The notes under the pieces were generated by a model. The model did no database searches. It was not told where the DNA came from and saw nothing but the letters and a program-made list of their open reading frames with translations. Shown here in pieces: positions 8,111-15,733 of a DNA stretch of 17,588 nucleotides. Each line of letters starts with the position of its first letter. The stretch's first letter is position 1. Made by a program: the position numbers and the translations under genes. Origin of the DNA: a bacterium (GTDB taxonomy: Bacteria; Pseudomonadota; Alphaproteobacteria; Rhizobiales; Xanthobacteraceae); the NCBI GenBank assembly GCA_029946075.1, contig JAQSDT010000697.1, positions 1 to 17,588 of the forward strand. Reading direction: 5' to 3'.

Positions 8111-8129
8111 CAGCCGCGCAACGCGGCTG
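8111..8129 (+). other. Hairpin just after the hpnN stop codon
   Basis: CAGCCGCG (8111-8118) and CGCGGCTG (8122-8129) form a perfect 8-base stem with a 3-base loop, two bases after the hpnN stop. No T run follows, so it is not a standard intrinsic terminator. It may stabilise the hpnN message end or partly reduce read-through into the gene at 8179. Confidence 0.4.
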
Positions 8130-8178
8130 GTTGAACAATGAGGGCTGTCGAACAAGGCAGCCGATGAGAGGTTGAGGA

Positions 8179-9237
8179 ATGACGTCTGCAGGACCAGCCG
8201 CGCGCCCCGCGGCCGATGCCGCCGCCTATCGCGCGGTCGAGCACATCTACCACTCCTATCTCACCGGCCTGATCCTGATGCTGGCCTCGCGCGCCGGCGC
8301 GACGCGCGCGGCCGAGGTGGTGTTTCGCACCTTCCGGCGGCAGCAACTGGCGCGCTTCCTGCCGGGCTTGCAGAAGCTCGGTCTCGACAAGCTGCCGCAT
8401 GCGGTGGCTTGCGCGCAATATCACTATCTGTCGAACCAGGTCGGCGGCGTGAAGGTCGAGTATGTCTATGAGAGCGACACCAAGGCCTGGGTGCGCTATC
8501 CGCCGCCGCGCTGGATCTGGTCCGGCACCGCGATCTGCGGAATTCCGTCCGAAGTATCGCGAGCCATGCTGTGGGGATGGCACTCGAATAACGGCGTGGT
8601 GCTCGGCAATCCGCGCGTCGGCTTCGTCTGCACCGGGCAGACCGTCGACGGCCAGCCCGGGCTCGAAGGCTATTACAGGGAGTTCGACCGCGATCTCGCG
8701 CCCGAAGAGCGGCTGCAGTTCTCGCCCGGCGAACGCTGCCCGCCATTCCGCGCCGAGCTTGCGCCGCGTCTTGCCACGACGACGTGGCCGGAAGAGCGGC
8801 TGCAAAAGGTGCTGCGCAATTACGCGATGGAATACGTCACCTCGATCGTGCCGGAGGCGATCAAGGTGCTGGGTCCGGAAGAGGGTGGTCATCTCGCCGG
8901 CGCCGCCGCGCGTCTGGTCGGGATGCACACGTTCGACGATGTCGCGGCGATGCTGGGCGGTGTCGAGGCGGGTGCTGCCGGTTTTGCCAAGGCGTTCGCC
9001 CGGCTTGCGCAGGCGCAGGATGACGACGCGGTGTTGCAGCAGGAAAGTGCCGGCGCGACGGTGCGTCAGACCTCGTGGCGGCTGATGGCGGAGCGCGAGG
9101 CGTTGTCGCCCGCGGTGTTCGATGCCTGGAACGAATTGTGGGTCGGGGCTGCGCTGTCGCATGATCGCTTCATGCGGCTTGAACTGACGGAACGCCGCGA
9201 TCGCGGCGACGCTCACTGGGGCTGGAAGTTCAGCTAG
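8179..9237 (+). CDS. Conserved-looking cytoplasmic protein of unknown function, downstream of hpnN
   Basis: I do not recognise a family for this 352-residue protein. It has no signal peptide. The only hydrophobic run (about 28-36, LTGLILMLA) is too short and too helical-soluble in context to be a confident membrane segment. An alanine- and arginine-rich helical N-terminal third is followed by an aromatic-rich central block at about 100-170. That block contains AWVRYPPPRWIW, GIPSEVSRAMLWGWHSNN and GLEGYYREFD, with cysteines at 78, 120, 151 and 187. A helical C-terminal half ends in HWGWKFS. The dense tryptophan/tyrosine block suggests an enzyme or lipid-binding pocket rather than a structural protein; that is inference. 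The ATG at 8179 has GAGAGG 7 bases upstream. It follows hpnN by 69 bases on the same strand and ends before a terminator, so it is probably the last gene of the hpnN transcript and a candidate accessory factor in hopanoid transport or modification. Confidence 0.88.
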   Translation: MTSAGPAARPAADAAAYRAVEHIYHSYLTGLILMLASRAGATRAAEVVFRTFRRQQLARFLPGLQKLGLDKLPHAVACAQYHYLSNQVGGVKVEYVYESDTKAWVRYPPPRWIWSGTAICGIPSEVSRAMLWGWHSNNGVVLGNPRVGFVCTGQTVDGQPGLEGYYREFDRDLAPEERLQFSPGERCPPFRAELAPRLATTTWPEERLQKVLRNYAMEYVTSIVPEAIKVLGPEEGGHLAGAAARLVGMHTFDDVAAMLGGVEAGAAGFAKAFARLAQAQDDDAVLQQESAGATVRQTSWRLMAEREALSPAVFDAWNELWVGAALSHDRFMRLELTERRDRGDAHWGWKFS

Positions 9238-9238
9238 G

Positions 9239-9291
9239 AACGCTTTCGGGCGGACGCCGGTTCGCGCGAAGAAAACGCGTCAAGCAAAAAG
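9239..9291 (-). repeat. Dispersed palindromic repeat, copy A (inverted, shorter)
   Basis: Read on the minus strand, this begins with a CTTTTTGC tail, then TTGACGCGTTTTCTT, three variable bases, GCGAACCGG, two variable bases and TCC, and ends CGAAAGCGTT. The same words at the same spacing occur in copy B at 16509-16583 on the plus strand. Copy A lacks about four bases in the second arm. It starts immediately after the stop codon of the gene at 8179. Confidence 0.7.
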
Positions 9292-9307
9292 CCGGATCGA
9301 ACAAACA

Positions 9308-9337
9308 AAAATGGCAGCGCCGCGGCGCTGCCATTTT
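9308..9337. terminator. Bidirectional intrinsic terminator
   Basis: AAAATGGCAGCGCCG (9308-9322) is followed by its exact reverse complement (9323-9337). The GC-rich stem is flanked by A and T runs on the two sides, so it can end transcripts from both directions. It lies between the convergent genes at 8179-9237 (plus) and 9359-9862 (minus). Confidence 0.85.
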
Positions 9338-9358
9338 CACTGTCACTGATGGCAGAAA

Positions 9359-9862
9359 TCAGGTCTTGGTCATCGTGATCTTGACGCCGCGGATTTCGCC
9401 CTTGGAGTCGATCTGTACGACCTGCTTGTTGCCGGTGGTGCGCAAATTGAGATTTGCCGCGAAGCCGGAAGCCTCGACGAACACGTCGATCTGGCCGCCG
9501 CCCGCGGTGCCTTGCAAATTGCCGAAAATGTTGCGGCTCTTCTCGCTCCAGTTGCCGGAGATGCGCTCGCCCTGGCTGGTGACGTCGCTCGAGAGGTCGA
9601 ATTTGTAGCTGTCGCTGGCGCAGTGCAGGTTCTGCTTCAAGCCGAGCCCGTTGGCGTTGACCTTGTAGTCGGCCCTGCAGCGGATGTTCTCGACGGTGCC
9701 GTTGGAGAGCGAAACCGTACCCGAACCGCTCCAGTTGCCGTCGAAGCCTGCAAACGGGCCTCCCGCCTGGGCGTGGCTTGCGGTAGCCGACAACATGAGC
9801 GCGGCACAGACGCCAGCAGTTGCGAGAGCCTGACCGTACAAGCTTGAACCAAACAGTTTCAT
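9359..9862 (-). CDS. Small exported protein of unknown function
   Basis: This 167-residue protein has a clear signal peptide: basic/short N-terminus, hydrophobic core at about 11-27 (QALATAGVCAALMLSAT) and a likely cleavage after ASHA at residue 31. The mature part is rich in glycine, serine, asparagine and alternating beta-type residues (GNWSGSGTVSLSNGTVENIR, then ISGNWSEKSRNIFGNL and ANLNLRTTGNKQVVQ). Two cysteines at 62 and 81 could form a disulfide. It looks like a small periplasmic or outer-surface beta-sandwich/barrel-like protein. I associate similar sequences with rhizobial genomes but know no function. The start at 9862 gives a proper signal peptide; an in-frame ATG six codons upstream (9880) is possible. 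It sits between the hpnN and hpnC blocks on the opposite strand, so membership of the hopanoid system is uncertain. Confidence 0.82.
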   Translation of the reverse strand: MKLFGSSLYGQALATAGVCAALMLSATASHAQAGGPFAGFDGNWSGSGTVSLSNGTVENIRCRADYKVNANGLGLKQNLHCASDSYKFDLSSDVTSQGERISGNWSEKSRNIFGNLQGTAGGGQIDVFVEASGFAANLNLRTTGNKQVVQIDSKGEIRGVKITMTKT

Positions 9863-10287
9863 CGTGATTTTCCCATCCAAATAGACGCTCTTCAGAAAGT
9901 TACGTCGCGCCGCATCGAAGATTTAGTGTCCCTGCGATACCTAAGGTTCAAAGGGACAAAATGCCGCTTCCGGCAGCCGAAATGGCAGGGAGCGTCTTCG
10001 GTCCCGACGGAATCAAGGCTGTTCCCGCCAGGCTCAACCGGGCCGCATCTAGCTTTTCCGCTTCACGCTCTGCAACTGCCAAATGAGAAGAAAGTTGCGA
10101 TTAAAATATGCGTTATATATCAGTTGGTTATTCGAGGGGCGGGGCCGCTGTAAATTTGGCCGCATTTGCCAGCGCTTGTCCTCGGTTCATTGCTGCGTTA
10201 CGCGGCATGCGATCCCACCAATCCGCCCCGGCGATGCCGATCGCAAATCGGGAACAGGATTTCTTGCTGCCGAAATGAAGGAATACG
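9863..10287. other. Divergent intergenic region between two exported-protein genes
   Basis: About 425 bases without a supportable gene. It contains an inverted repeat TGTCCCT (9927-9933) with AGGGACA (9952-9958), separated by 18 bases, and an AT-rich stretch at about 10090-10135 (including GTTATATATC) that could carry a promoter for the gene at 10288. I could not fit a convincing -35/-10 pair for either gene. Short open frames here have no credible start signals. Confidence 0.55.
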
Positions 10288-10527
10288 ATGCGTAAATCTC
10301 TCCTTGCCCTGACCTTGTTGTCGATCTCGCTTTCGTCCAACGCAGCCTTCGCCCAGCAGCAGCGCAGCGGGACCGCCGAGGAGCAGAAAGCCTGTGCCCG
10401 CGACGTGCAGAAGTTCTGCCGCCCGGTGATCGACCAGGGCGATTTCACCATCCTCGCCTGCCTGCAGCAGAACCGTCCCAAGATCACGCCGGCCTGCAAC
10501 CAGGTCCTGAAGAACCACGGCCAGTAA
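10288..10527 (+). CDS. Small exported four-cysteine protein (cysteine-rich-repeat type)
   Basis: A 79-residue protein with a signal peptide (MRKSLLALTLLSISLSSNAA, likely cut after AFA at residue 22) leaving a mature chain of about 57 residues. The mature chain contains one unit with cysteines at 36, 44, 58 and 70 (EEQKACARDVQKFC, then ILACLQQN and TPACNQVL). This spacing resembles the cysteine-rich repeat found in the Golgi protein GLG1 and in many small rhizobial periplasmic proteins. Two disulfides are likely after export. AAGGA lies 5 bases before the ATG. The function is unknown. It is on the same strand as hpnC, 193 bases upstream, with hairpins in between, so it is probably a separate transcript. 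Confidence 0.82.
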   Translation: MRKSLLALTLLSISLSSNAAFAQQQRSGTAEEQKACARDVQKFCRPVIDQGDFTILACLQQNRPKITPACNQVLKNHGQ

Positions 10528-10554
10528 GCCTTGTCCGGCGGCCGTTAACCCTCA

Positions 10555-10601
10555 CGGAACGGCCCGTTTCGGACCCTGCCGGAGGCCCGAGAGCCGGGCC
10601 T
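10555..10601 (+). terminator. Pair of GC-rich hairpins after the four-cysteine gene (possible terminator)
   Basis: CGGAACGG and CCGTTTCG around 10555-10571 can form a stem with one G-U pair, and AGGCCCG (10583-10589) pairs with CGGGCCT (10595-10601) around a 5-base loop. Neither has a downstream T run, so termination would be weak or need other factors. Confidence 0.35.
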
Positions 10602-10617
10602 GATCGGCCCATATTGC

Positions 10618-10646
10618 ATTGGTTTTGGCGGCGTATTCCCCTATAT
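10618..10646 (+). promoter_or_regulatory. Possible housekeeping promoter of the hpnC operon
   Basis: A CTATAT hexamer (10641-10646), the form I recall for rhizobial -10 boxes, lies 17 bases after ATTGGT (10618-10623), which keeps the central TTG of the usual -35. It ends 74 bases before the hpnC start. The -35 match is weak. Confidence 0.35.
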
Positions 10647-10720
10647 GGGGCTCGCGATCTCATCGCACGCGCCTGATATCGGCGGGTGCTGCCAATCCCG
10701 TTGAATGTAGCTATTTCTCG

Positions 10721-11599
10721 ATGACCAGCGCGAGCGACCTGCGATCCGGAAAGACCCACCGCGACGAGAATTTTCCGGTCGCGTCGTGGATCATTCATCC
10801 GCGTCACCGGGCGCTGATCCTGGCCTTCTACAATTTCGTGCGGACGGCGGACGACATCGCCGATCACGCCACGCTCGGCGCCGACGAGAAGCTGCGCTAC
10901 CTCGATTTGTTCGAAGCTGAATTGCTCGGCAATGGCGATACGCAAAACGAAGCGGCCAGCCTGCGTCACGCGCTGGCCGAGCGCGGGATGGCGCCGCGCC
11001 ATGCGCTCGACGTGCTGGTCGCGTTCCGGATGGACGTCACCAAGCTGCGCTACGAGAACTGGGACGACGTCATTCACTATTGCCGTTATTCGGCAATGCC
11101 GGTCGGCCGCTTCATGCTCGACGTTCACGGCGAGAGCACCTCGACCTGGGCCGCGTCGGACGCGCTGTGCGCGGGCCTGCAGATCAACAACCATCTGCAG
11201 GATTGCGCCAAGGACTACAAAAATCTCAACCGCGTCTACCTGCCGCGCGATGCGCTGGCCGCCAGCGGCGCCACCGTCGAAATGCTGGGCGCGGCGAAAT
11301 CGCAACCCGCGCTGCTGCAATGCCTGCAGGCGCTCGCGGTGCGCACCGAAACGCTGCTTCATGAAAGCCGGTCGCTCAGCGCCGAGGTAAAGGATACGCG
11401 CCTCGGGCTCGAGGTTGCCGTGATCCAGGCCTTCGCCGACAAGATCGTCGGCATGCTGAAGGTCCGCGACCCCCTCAGCGAACGCGTGCATCTCAGTCCG
11501 CTCGAACTGCTCGGCCAGAGCGCGGCCGGCATCGCCGGCGAAATCATCAGCCGCACCTTCGGACGCCGTCCGCAGGCAAGACCGGCAGCCGGCGCATGA
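10721..11599 (+). CDS. hpnC: Hydroxysqualene synthase HpnC
   Basis: HpnC is a trans-isoprenyl diphosphate synthase-fold enzyme that converts presqualene diphosphate to hydroxysqualene, the second of three steps to squalene. The 292 residues carry the first acidic motif DDIAD at 44-48 (YNFVRTADDIADH), the second-site helix with D161 and D165 (NNHLQDCAKDYKNLNRVYLP, 156-175), and the substrate helix RYSAMPVGRFMLDVHG. The DCAKD form of the second motif distinguishes HpnC from HpnD. The frame is open upstream to 10619, but the first residues with family character follow the ATG at 10721, so I use that start; its ribosome binding site is poor. Its stop overlaps the hpnD start (ATGA), marking translational coupling. 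It is the first gene of a five-gene operon. Confidence 0.94.
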   Translation: MTSASDLRSGKTHRDENFPVASWIIHPRHRALILAFYNFVRTADDIADHATLGADEKLRYLDLFEAELLGNGDTQNEAASLRHALAERGMAPRHALDVLVAFRMDVTKLRYENWDDVIHYCRYSAMPVGRFMLDVHGESTSTWAASDALCAGLQINNHLQDCAKDYKNLNRVYLPRDALAASGATVEMLGAAKSQPALLQCLQALAVRTETLLHESRSLSAEVKDTRLGLEVAVIQAFADKIVGMLKVRDPLSERVHLSPLELLGQSAAGIAGEIISRTFGRRPQARPAAGA

Positions 11600-12435
11600 C
11601 ACTGCAGACGGCGGCGGCCAACGCAGATTACGGCACCACCGCGTCCGGCAGCTCGTTCTATGCCGCGATGCGCATCCTGCCGCGCGACCAGCGCGAGGCG
11701 ATGTTCCAGATCTACAGCTTCTGTCGCCAGGTCGACGATATCGCCGATTCCCACGGACCGCGGCCCGAGCGGCTGGCCGCGCTTCAGCAATGGCGCGACG
11801 ACATCGACGCGCTCTATGCAGGCAACCCGCCGGCCCGGCTGCAGGACTACGTCGCGTCGGTGAAAGCCTTCGGCCTCAAGCGCGAGGATTTTCTGGCTGT
11901 TGTCGACGGCATGGAAATGGACGTGCCACAGGACATCCGCGCGCCGGACTTCGCCACGCTCGACCTGTATTGCGACCGCGTCGCCAGCGCCGTCGGCCGT
12001 CTCTCGGTGCGGGTGTTCGGCCTGCCGGAGGAGGACGGCATCCTGCTCGCGCATCATCTCGGCCGCGCGCTGCAACTGACCAACATCCTGCGCGACATCG
12101 ACGAGGACGCCGGCCTCGGCCGGCTCTATCTGCCGCGCGAGGGCCTGCTGCATGCCGGCATCACCAGCGACGATCCGCAGAAGGTGATCCTCGAACGCAC
12201 GCTGCCGAAGGTGTGCCTGCCGCTGGTCGAGCGGGCAAAATCGCATTTCGAAAAATCCGACGAGATCATGAAACGCAATTCGCGCCGCGCGGTACGTGCG
12301 CCGCGGATCATGTCGAAATATTACCGCACGATACTGGACCTGTTGTCGGCGCGGGGTTTTGCCGCGCCGCGCGAGCCGGTCCGCCTTCACAAACTGGCGA
12401 AGATCGCCATCATTCTCCGTTACGCGATCATCTGA
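11596..12435 (+). CDS. hpnD: Presqualene diphosphate synthase HpnD
   Basis: HpnD condenses two farnesyl diphosphates to presqualene diphosphate, feeding HpnC. The 279 residues have both aspartate-rich motifs of the squalene/phytoene synthase family: DDIAD at 47-51 (IYSFCRQVDDIADS) and DIDED at 167-171 (LTNILRDIDEDAGLGRLYLP). They also carry the conserved FYAAMRILP start and YCDRVASAVGRLSVRVFG helix. The ATG overlaps the hpnC stop by four bases and the stop overlaps the hpnE start by one base (TGATG). It is more like a classical phytoene/squalene synthase than HpnC. The pair plus HpnE replaces the single eukaryotic squalene synthase. Confidence 0.95.
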   Translation: MTLQTAAANADYGTTASGSSFYAAMRILPRDQREAMFQIYSFCRQVDDIADSHGPRPERLAALQQWRDDIDALYAGNPPARLQDYVASVKAFGLKREDFLAVVDGMEMDVPQDIRAPDFATLDLYCDRVASAVGRLSVRVFGLPEEDGILLAHHLGRALQLTNILRDIDEDAGLGRLYLPREGLLHAGITSDDPQKVILERTLPKVCLPLVERAKSHFEKSDEIMKRNSRRAVRAPRIMSKYYRTILDLLSARGFAAPREPVRLHKLAKIAIILRYAII

Positions 12436-13688
12436 TGCAGAAAAACGTCCATATCATCGGTGCCGGAATTTCCGGCCTCTCGGCCGCCGTGCGCCTTGCC
12501 AATGCCGGCTATCGTGTGCATGTCCACGAGGCGACGCAGCAGTTCGGCGGACGCTGCCGGTCCTATTTCGACGGCGCGACCAATCTCACCATCGACAACG
12601 GCAACCATCTGCTGCTGTCGGGCAACAGCCATGCGCTGGCCTATGCGAAGTCGATCGGTACCGAGGCTGGCCTGGTCGGTCCGAAGCGTGCGCAGTTTCC
12701 GTTTGCGGATATTTCCACCGGCCAGCGCTGGTTGCTCGATCTCGGCGAATCCAGGCTGCCGCTCTGGGTATTCGACGAGGCGCGCCGCGTCCCCGATACC
12801 AGCCTGCTCGATTATCTCGCGTTGATGCCGCTGATCTGGGCAGGCACCGACAAGCTCGTCGGCAAGGCGATCCGCTGCGAGGGCACGCTGTACCAGCGGC
12901 TGGTGCAGCCGCTGTTGCTGGCGGCGCTCAACGTCGATCCGCCCGAAGGCTCGGCGGGCCTCGCCGGCGCGATCGTACGCGAGACATTGCTTGCGGGCGG
13001 GCAGGCCTGCCGGCCGCTGATCGCGCGCGACGGCCTCAGCGCCGTGCTGGTCGAACCCGCGGTCAAGCTGTTGCAGGACAAGGGCAACACCGTGCAACTC
13101 GGCCGCGAACTGCGCGAACTCGCCATCACCGGCGACAGGGTCAGCGAGCTGAAGTTCGTCGGCGACGCGATCGCGCTCGGCCCCGATGACGTCGTGGTGC
13201 TGGCGGTGCCGCCGCGTCCGGCCGCAGCCCTGCTGCCGGGCCTGAAGACGCCGTCGAAATTCCGCGCCATCGTCAACGCGCATTTCCGCTACGATCCGCC
13301 GAAGGATTCCGCGCCGATCCTCGGCGTCGTCGGCGGGCTGGTGGAATGGCTGTTCGCATTCCCGCAGCGGCTGTCGGTTACCATCAGCAATGGCGACCGC
13401 CTCGTCGACATGCCGCGCGAGGAGCTTGCGCTGGCGATCTGGCGCGACGTCTGCAAGGCAGCCGGCCTGCCGGCAGATTTGCCGCTGCCGCCGTGGCAGA
13501 TCGTGCGCGAACGCCGTGCGACGTTCGAGGCAACGCCCGAGCAGAACGCGCTGCGGCCGGGCCCGGTAACGTCGAGCAAAAACCTGTTTCTCGCCGGCGA
13601 CTGGACTGATACGGGATTGCCGGCAACCATCGAAGGATCGGTGCGGTCGGGTGACCGCGCCGCCGATCTGGTCCTGGCCGGGCGTTAG
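12435..13688 (+). CDS. hpnE: Hydroxysqualene reductase HpnE (FAD amine-oxidoreductase family)
   Basis: HpnE is a flavoprotein that reduces hydroxysqualene to squalene, the substrate of Shc. The 417 residues begin with an FAD-binding Rossmann motif GAGISG at 9-14, the ribose-binding acidic residue E32 at the end of strand two, and the GGR motif at 38-40. They close with the C-terminal FAD signature NLFLAGDWTDTGLPATIEGS, as in phytoene desaturases and amine oxidases. The middle of the protein carries the variable substrate domain. The ATG at 12435 shares a base with the hpnD stop. The long frame open upstream of this point is an overlap with hpnD, not an N-terminal extension. The next gene follows after a gap of about 50 bases. 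Confidence 0.94.
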   Translation: MQKNVHIIGAGISGLSAAVRLANAGYRVHVHEATQQFGGRCRSYFDGATNLTIDNGNHLLLSGNSHALAYAKSIGTEAGLVGPKRAQFPFADISTGQRWLLDLGESRLPLWVFDEARRVPDTSLLDYLALMPLIWAGTDKLVGKAIRCEGTLYQRLVQPLLLAALNVDPPEGSAGLAGAIVRETLLAGGQACRPLIARDGLSAVLVEPAVKLLQDKGNTVQLGRELRELAITGDRVSELKFVGDAIALGPDDVVVLAVPPRPAAALLPGLKTPSKFRAIVNAHFRYDPPKDSAPILGVVGGLVEWLFAFPQRLSVTISNGDRLVDMPREELALAIWRDVCKAAGLPADLPLPPWQIVRERRATFEATPEQNALRPGPVTSSKNLFLAGDWTDTGLPATIEGSVRSGDRAADLVLAGR

Positions 13689-13707
13689 GGCCCGCGGACA
13701 TTTACGT

Positions 13708-13729
13708 GACCGGCTGCACAGAACCGGTC
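13708..13729 (+). other. Small hairpin between hpnE and shc
   Basis: GACCGG (13708-13713) pairs with CCGGTC (13724-13729) around a 10-base loop, ending 12 bases before the ATG at 13742. If shc starts at 13742 the stem lies in the leader near the ribosome binding region; if it starts at the GTG at 13706 the stem is coding sequence. Confidence 0.3.
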
Positions 13730-13741
13730 GCGAAGACAGGG

Positions 13742-15733
13742 ATGAGTAGCAAGATGCTTTCCGCCGACCACACGAATGCAGTCGACCCCGTCGCGTCAGT
13801 CGATTCCGCCGCGCTGGAAAAGAGCATCTCTGCCGCGACCGAGGCGCTGCTGGGTTACCGGCAATCCGACGGACACTGGGTGTTCGAGCTGGAGGCCGAC
13901 AGCACCATTCCGTCCGAATACGTGTTGCTGCGCCATTATCTCGCCGAACCGGTCGATGCGGTCCTCGAAGCCAAGATCGCAAATTATCTGCGCCGCACGC
14001 AGGGCAATCACGGCGGCTGGCCGCTGGTGCAGGACGGCCCGTTCGACATGAGCGCCAGCGTCAAATCGTACTTCGCGCTGAAGATGATCGGCGATTCCGT
14101 GGACGCACCGCACATGGTGCGCGCCCGCGAGGCGATCCGCTCGCGCGGCGGCGCCTCCCGTGTCAACGTATTCACCCGGTTCCTGCTGACCTTCTATGGC
14201 ATTCTGACCTGGCGCTCCGTACCGGTGCTGCCGGTCGAGATCATGCTGCTGCCGATGTGGTCACCGTTCCACCTCAACAAGATTTCCTACTGGGCGCGCA
14301 CCACGATCGTGCCGCTGATGGTGATGGCGGCGCTGAAGCCGCAGGCGAAAAACCCCAGGGGCGTCGGTCTCGACGAATTGTTCCTGGAAGATCCCAAATC
14401 GGTCGGCCTGACACCGAAGGCGCCGCATCAGAACTGGGGCTGGTTCACGCTGTTCAGCGCGCTCGACAAGATCCTGCGCGTCGTCGAGCCGATGTTTCCG
14501 AAGAAGCTGCGCCAGCGGGCGATCGACGCCGCACTCGCCTTCACGATCGAACGGCTGAACGGCGAGGACGGCATGGGCGCGATCTACCCGCCGATGGCCA
14601 ACATCGTCATGATGTACGAGGCGCTCGGCAAGGGCGAGGATTTCCCGCCACGCGCGATCACCCGCCGCGGCATCGACAAGCTGCTCGTGATCGGCGAGCA
14701 CGAAGCCTATTGCCAGCCTTGTGTCTCGCCGATTTGGGACACCGCGCTGACCTGCCACGCGCTTGCGGAAGCCGGCGGCGAAGCGACGCTTGCGAAAATG
14801 AAACTGGGACTCGACTGGCTGAAGCCGAAACAGGTGCTCGATCTGGAGGGCGACTGGGCCGTGAAGGCGCCGGGTGTTCGCCCGGGCGGCTGGGCGTTTC
14901 AGTACAATAATCCGCACTACCCTGACCTCGACGATACCGCGGTCGTGGTGATGGCCATGGACCGCGCGCGCCGCGCCGACGGGACCAGGGAATATGACGA
15001 GGCGATCGCGCGCGGGCGCGAATGGATCGAGGGACTGCAGAGTCGCGACGGCGGCTGGGCGGCGTTCGACGCCAACAACCTCGAATACTATCTCAACAAC
15101 ATCCCGTTCTCGGATCATGGCGCGTTGCTCGATCCGCCGACCGAGGATGTCACCGCCCGCTGCGTCTCGATGCTGGCGCAACTCGGCGAGACCGCCGCGA
15201 CCAGCAAGGCGATGGCCGACGGGATCGAATATCTGCGCCGGACGCAACTGCCCGAGGGCTCCTGGTACGGCCGCTGGGGCCTGAACTACATCTACGGCAC
15301 CTGGTCGGTGCTCTGTGCGCTAAATGCCGCAGGTGTCGACCACGGGGATCCCATGATACGCAAGGCGGTGGGGTGGCTGGAATCGATCCAGAACAAGGAT
15401 GGCGGCTGGGGCGAGGATGCCGTCAGCTACCGGCTGGACTACAAGGGATTTGAGGACGCACCCTCGACTTCCTCGCAAACGGCATGGGGTTTGCTTGGTT
15501 TGATGGCGGCCGGGGAGGTCGGAAACCCGGCCGTAGCACGGGGTGTGGAGTACCTAAAAAGCACACAGACCGAAAAAGGGCTGTGGGACGAGGCTCGGTA
15601 CACGGCTACAGGCTTTCCGCGGGTGTTTTACTTGCGTTATCATGGCTACTCAAAGTTCTTTCCGCTCTGGGCGCTGGCGCGGTATCGGAATTTGAGAGGC
15701 ACCAACAGCAGGGTGGTAGGGGTCGGGATGTGA
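13742..15733 (+). CDS. shc: Squalene-hopene cyclase (Shc/HpnF)
   Basis: This membrane-associated (monotopic) class II triterpene cyclase protonates squalene and folds it into hopene and hopanol. The 663 residues include the catalytic DxDD motif as D395-L-D-D398 (NNPHYPDLDDTAVVV), preceded by VRPGGWAFQYNNP. Several QW repeats hold the alpha-barrels together (RRTQGNHGGWP, LQSRDGGWAAFD, PEGSWYGRWG, QNKDGGWGED, QTEKGLWDEA). The C-terminal YLRYHGYSKFFPLWALARY is typical. The start is uncertain: ATG 13742, ATG 13754 and GTG 13706 are all in frame and none has a strong ribosome binding site. The first 30 or so residues look unconserved in any case, and similarity begins at about EKSISAATEALLGYRQSDGHW. 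The stop overlaps the hpnG start as GTGA. Confidence 0.96.
   Translation: MSSKMLSADHTNAVDPVASVDSAALEKSISAATEALLGYRQSDGHWVFELEADSTIPSEYVLLRHYLAEPVDAVLEAKIANYLRRTQGNHGGWPLVQDGPFDMSASVKSYFALKMIGDSVDAPHMVRAREAIRSRGGASRVNVFTRFLLTFYGILTWRSVPVLPVEIMLLPMWSPFHLNKISYWARTTIVPLMVMAALKPQAKNPRGVGLDELFLEDPKSVGLTPKAPHQNWGWFTLFSALDKILRVVEPMFPKKLRQRAIDAALAFTIERLNGEDGMGAIYPPMANIVMMYEALGKGEDFPPRAITRRGIDKLLVIGEHEAYCQPCVSPIWDTALTCHALAEAGGEATLAKMKLGLDWLKPKQVLDLEGDWAVKAPGVRPGGWAFQYNNPHYPDLDDTAVVVMAMDRARRADGTREYDEAIARGREWIEGLQSRDGGWAAFDANNLEYYLNNIPFSDHGALLDPPTEDVTARCVSMLAQLGETAATSKAMADGIEYLRRTQLPEGSWYGRWGLNYIYGTWSVLCALNAAGVDHGDPMIRKAVGWLESIQNKDGGWGEDAVSYRLDYKGFEDAPSTSSQTAWGLLGLMAAGEVGNPAVARGVEYLKSTQTEKGLWDEARYTATGFPRVFYLRYHGYSKFFPLWALARYRNLRGTNSRVVGVGM

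Noticed and set aside
10619..10720. N-terminal extension of HpnC by 34 residues
   Set aside because: It overlaps the likely promoter region and does not resemble the family; similarity starts after the ATG at 10721.
12420..13982. 520-residue open frame on the minus strand
   Set aside because: It is antisense to hpnE and the start of shc; it has no recognisable motifs.
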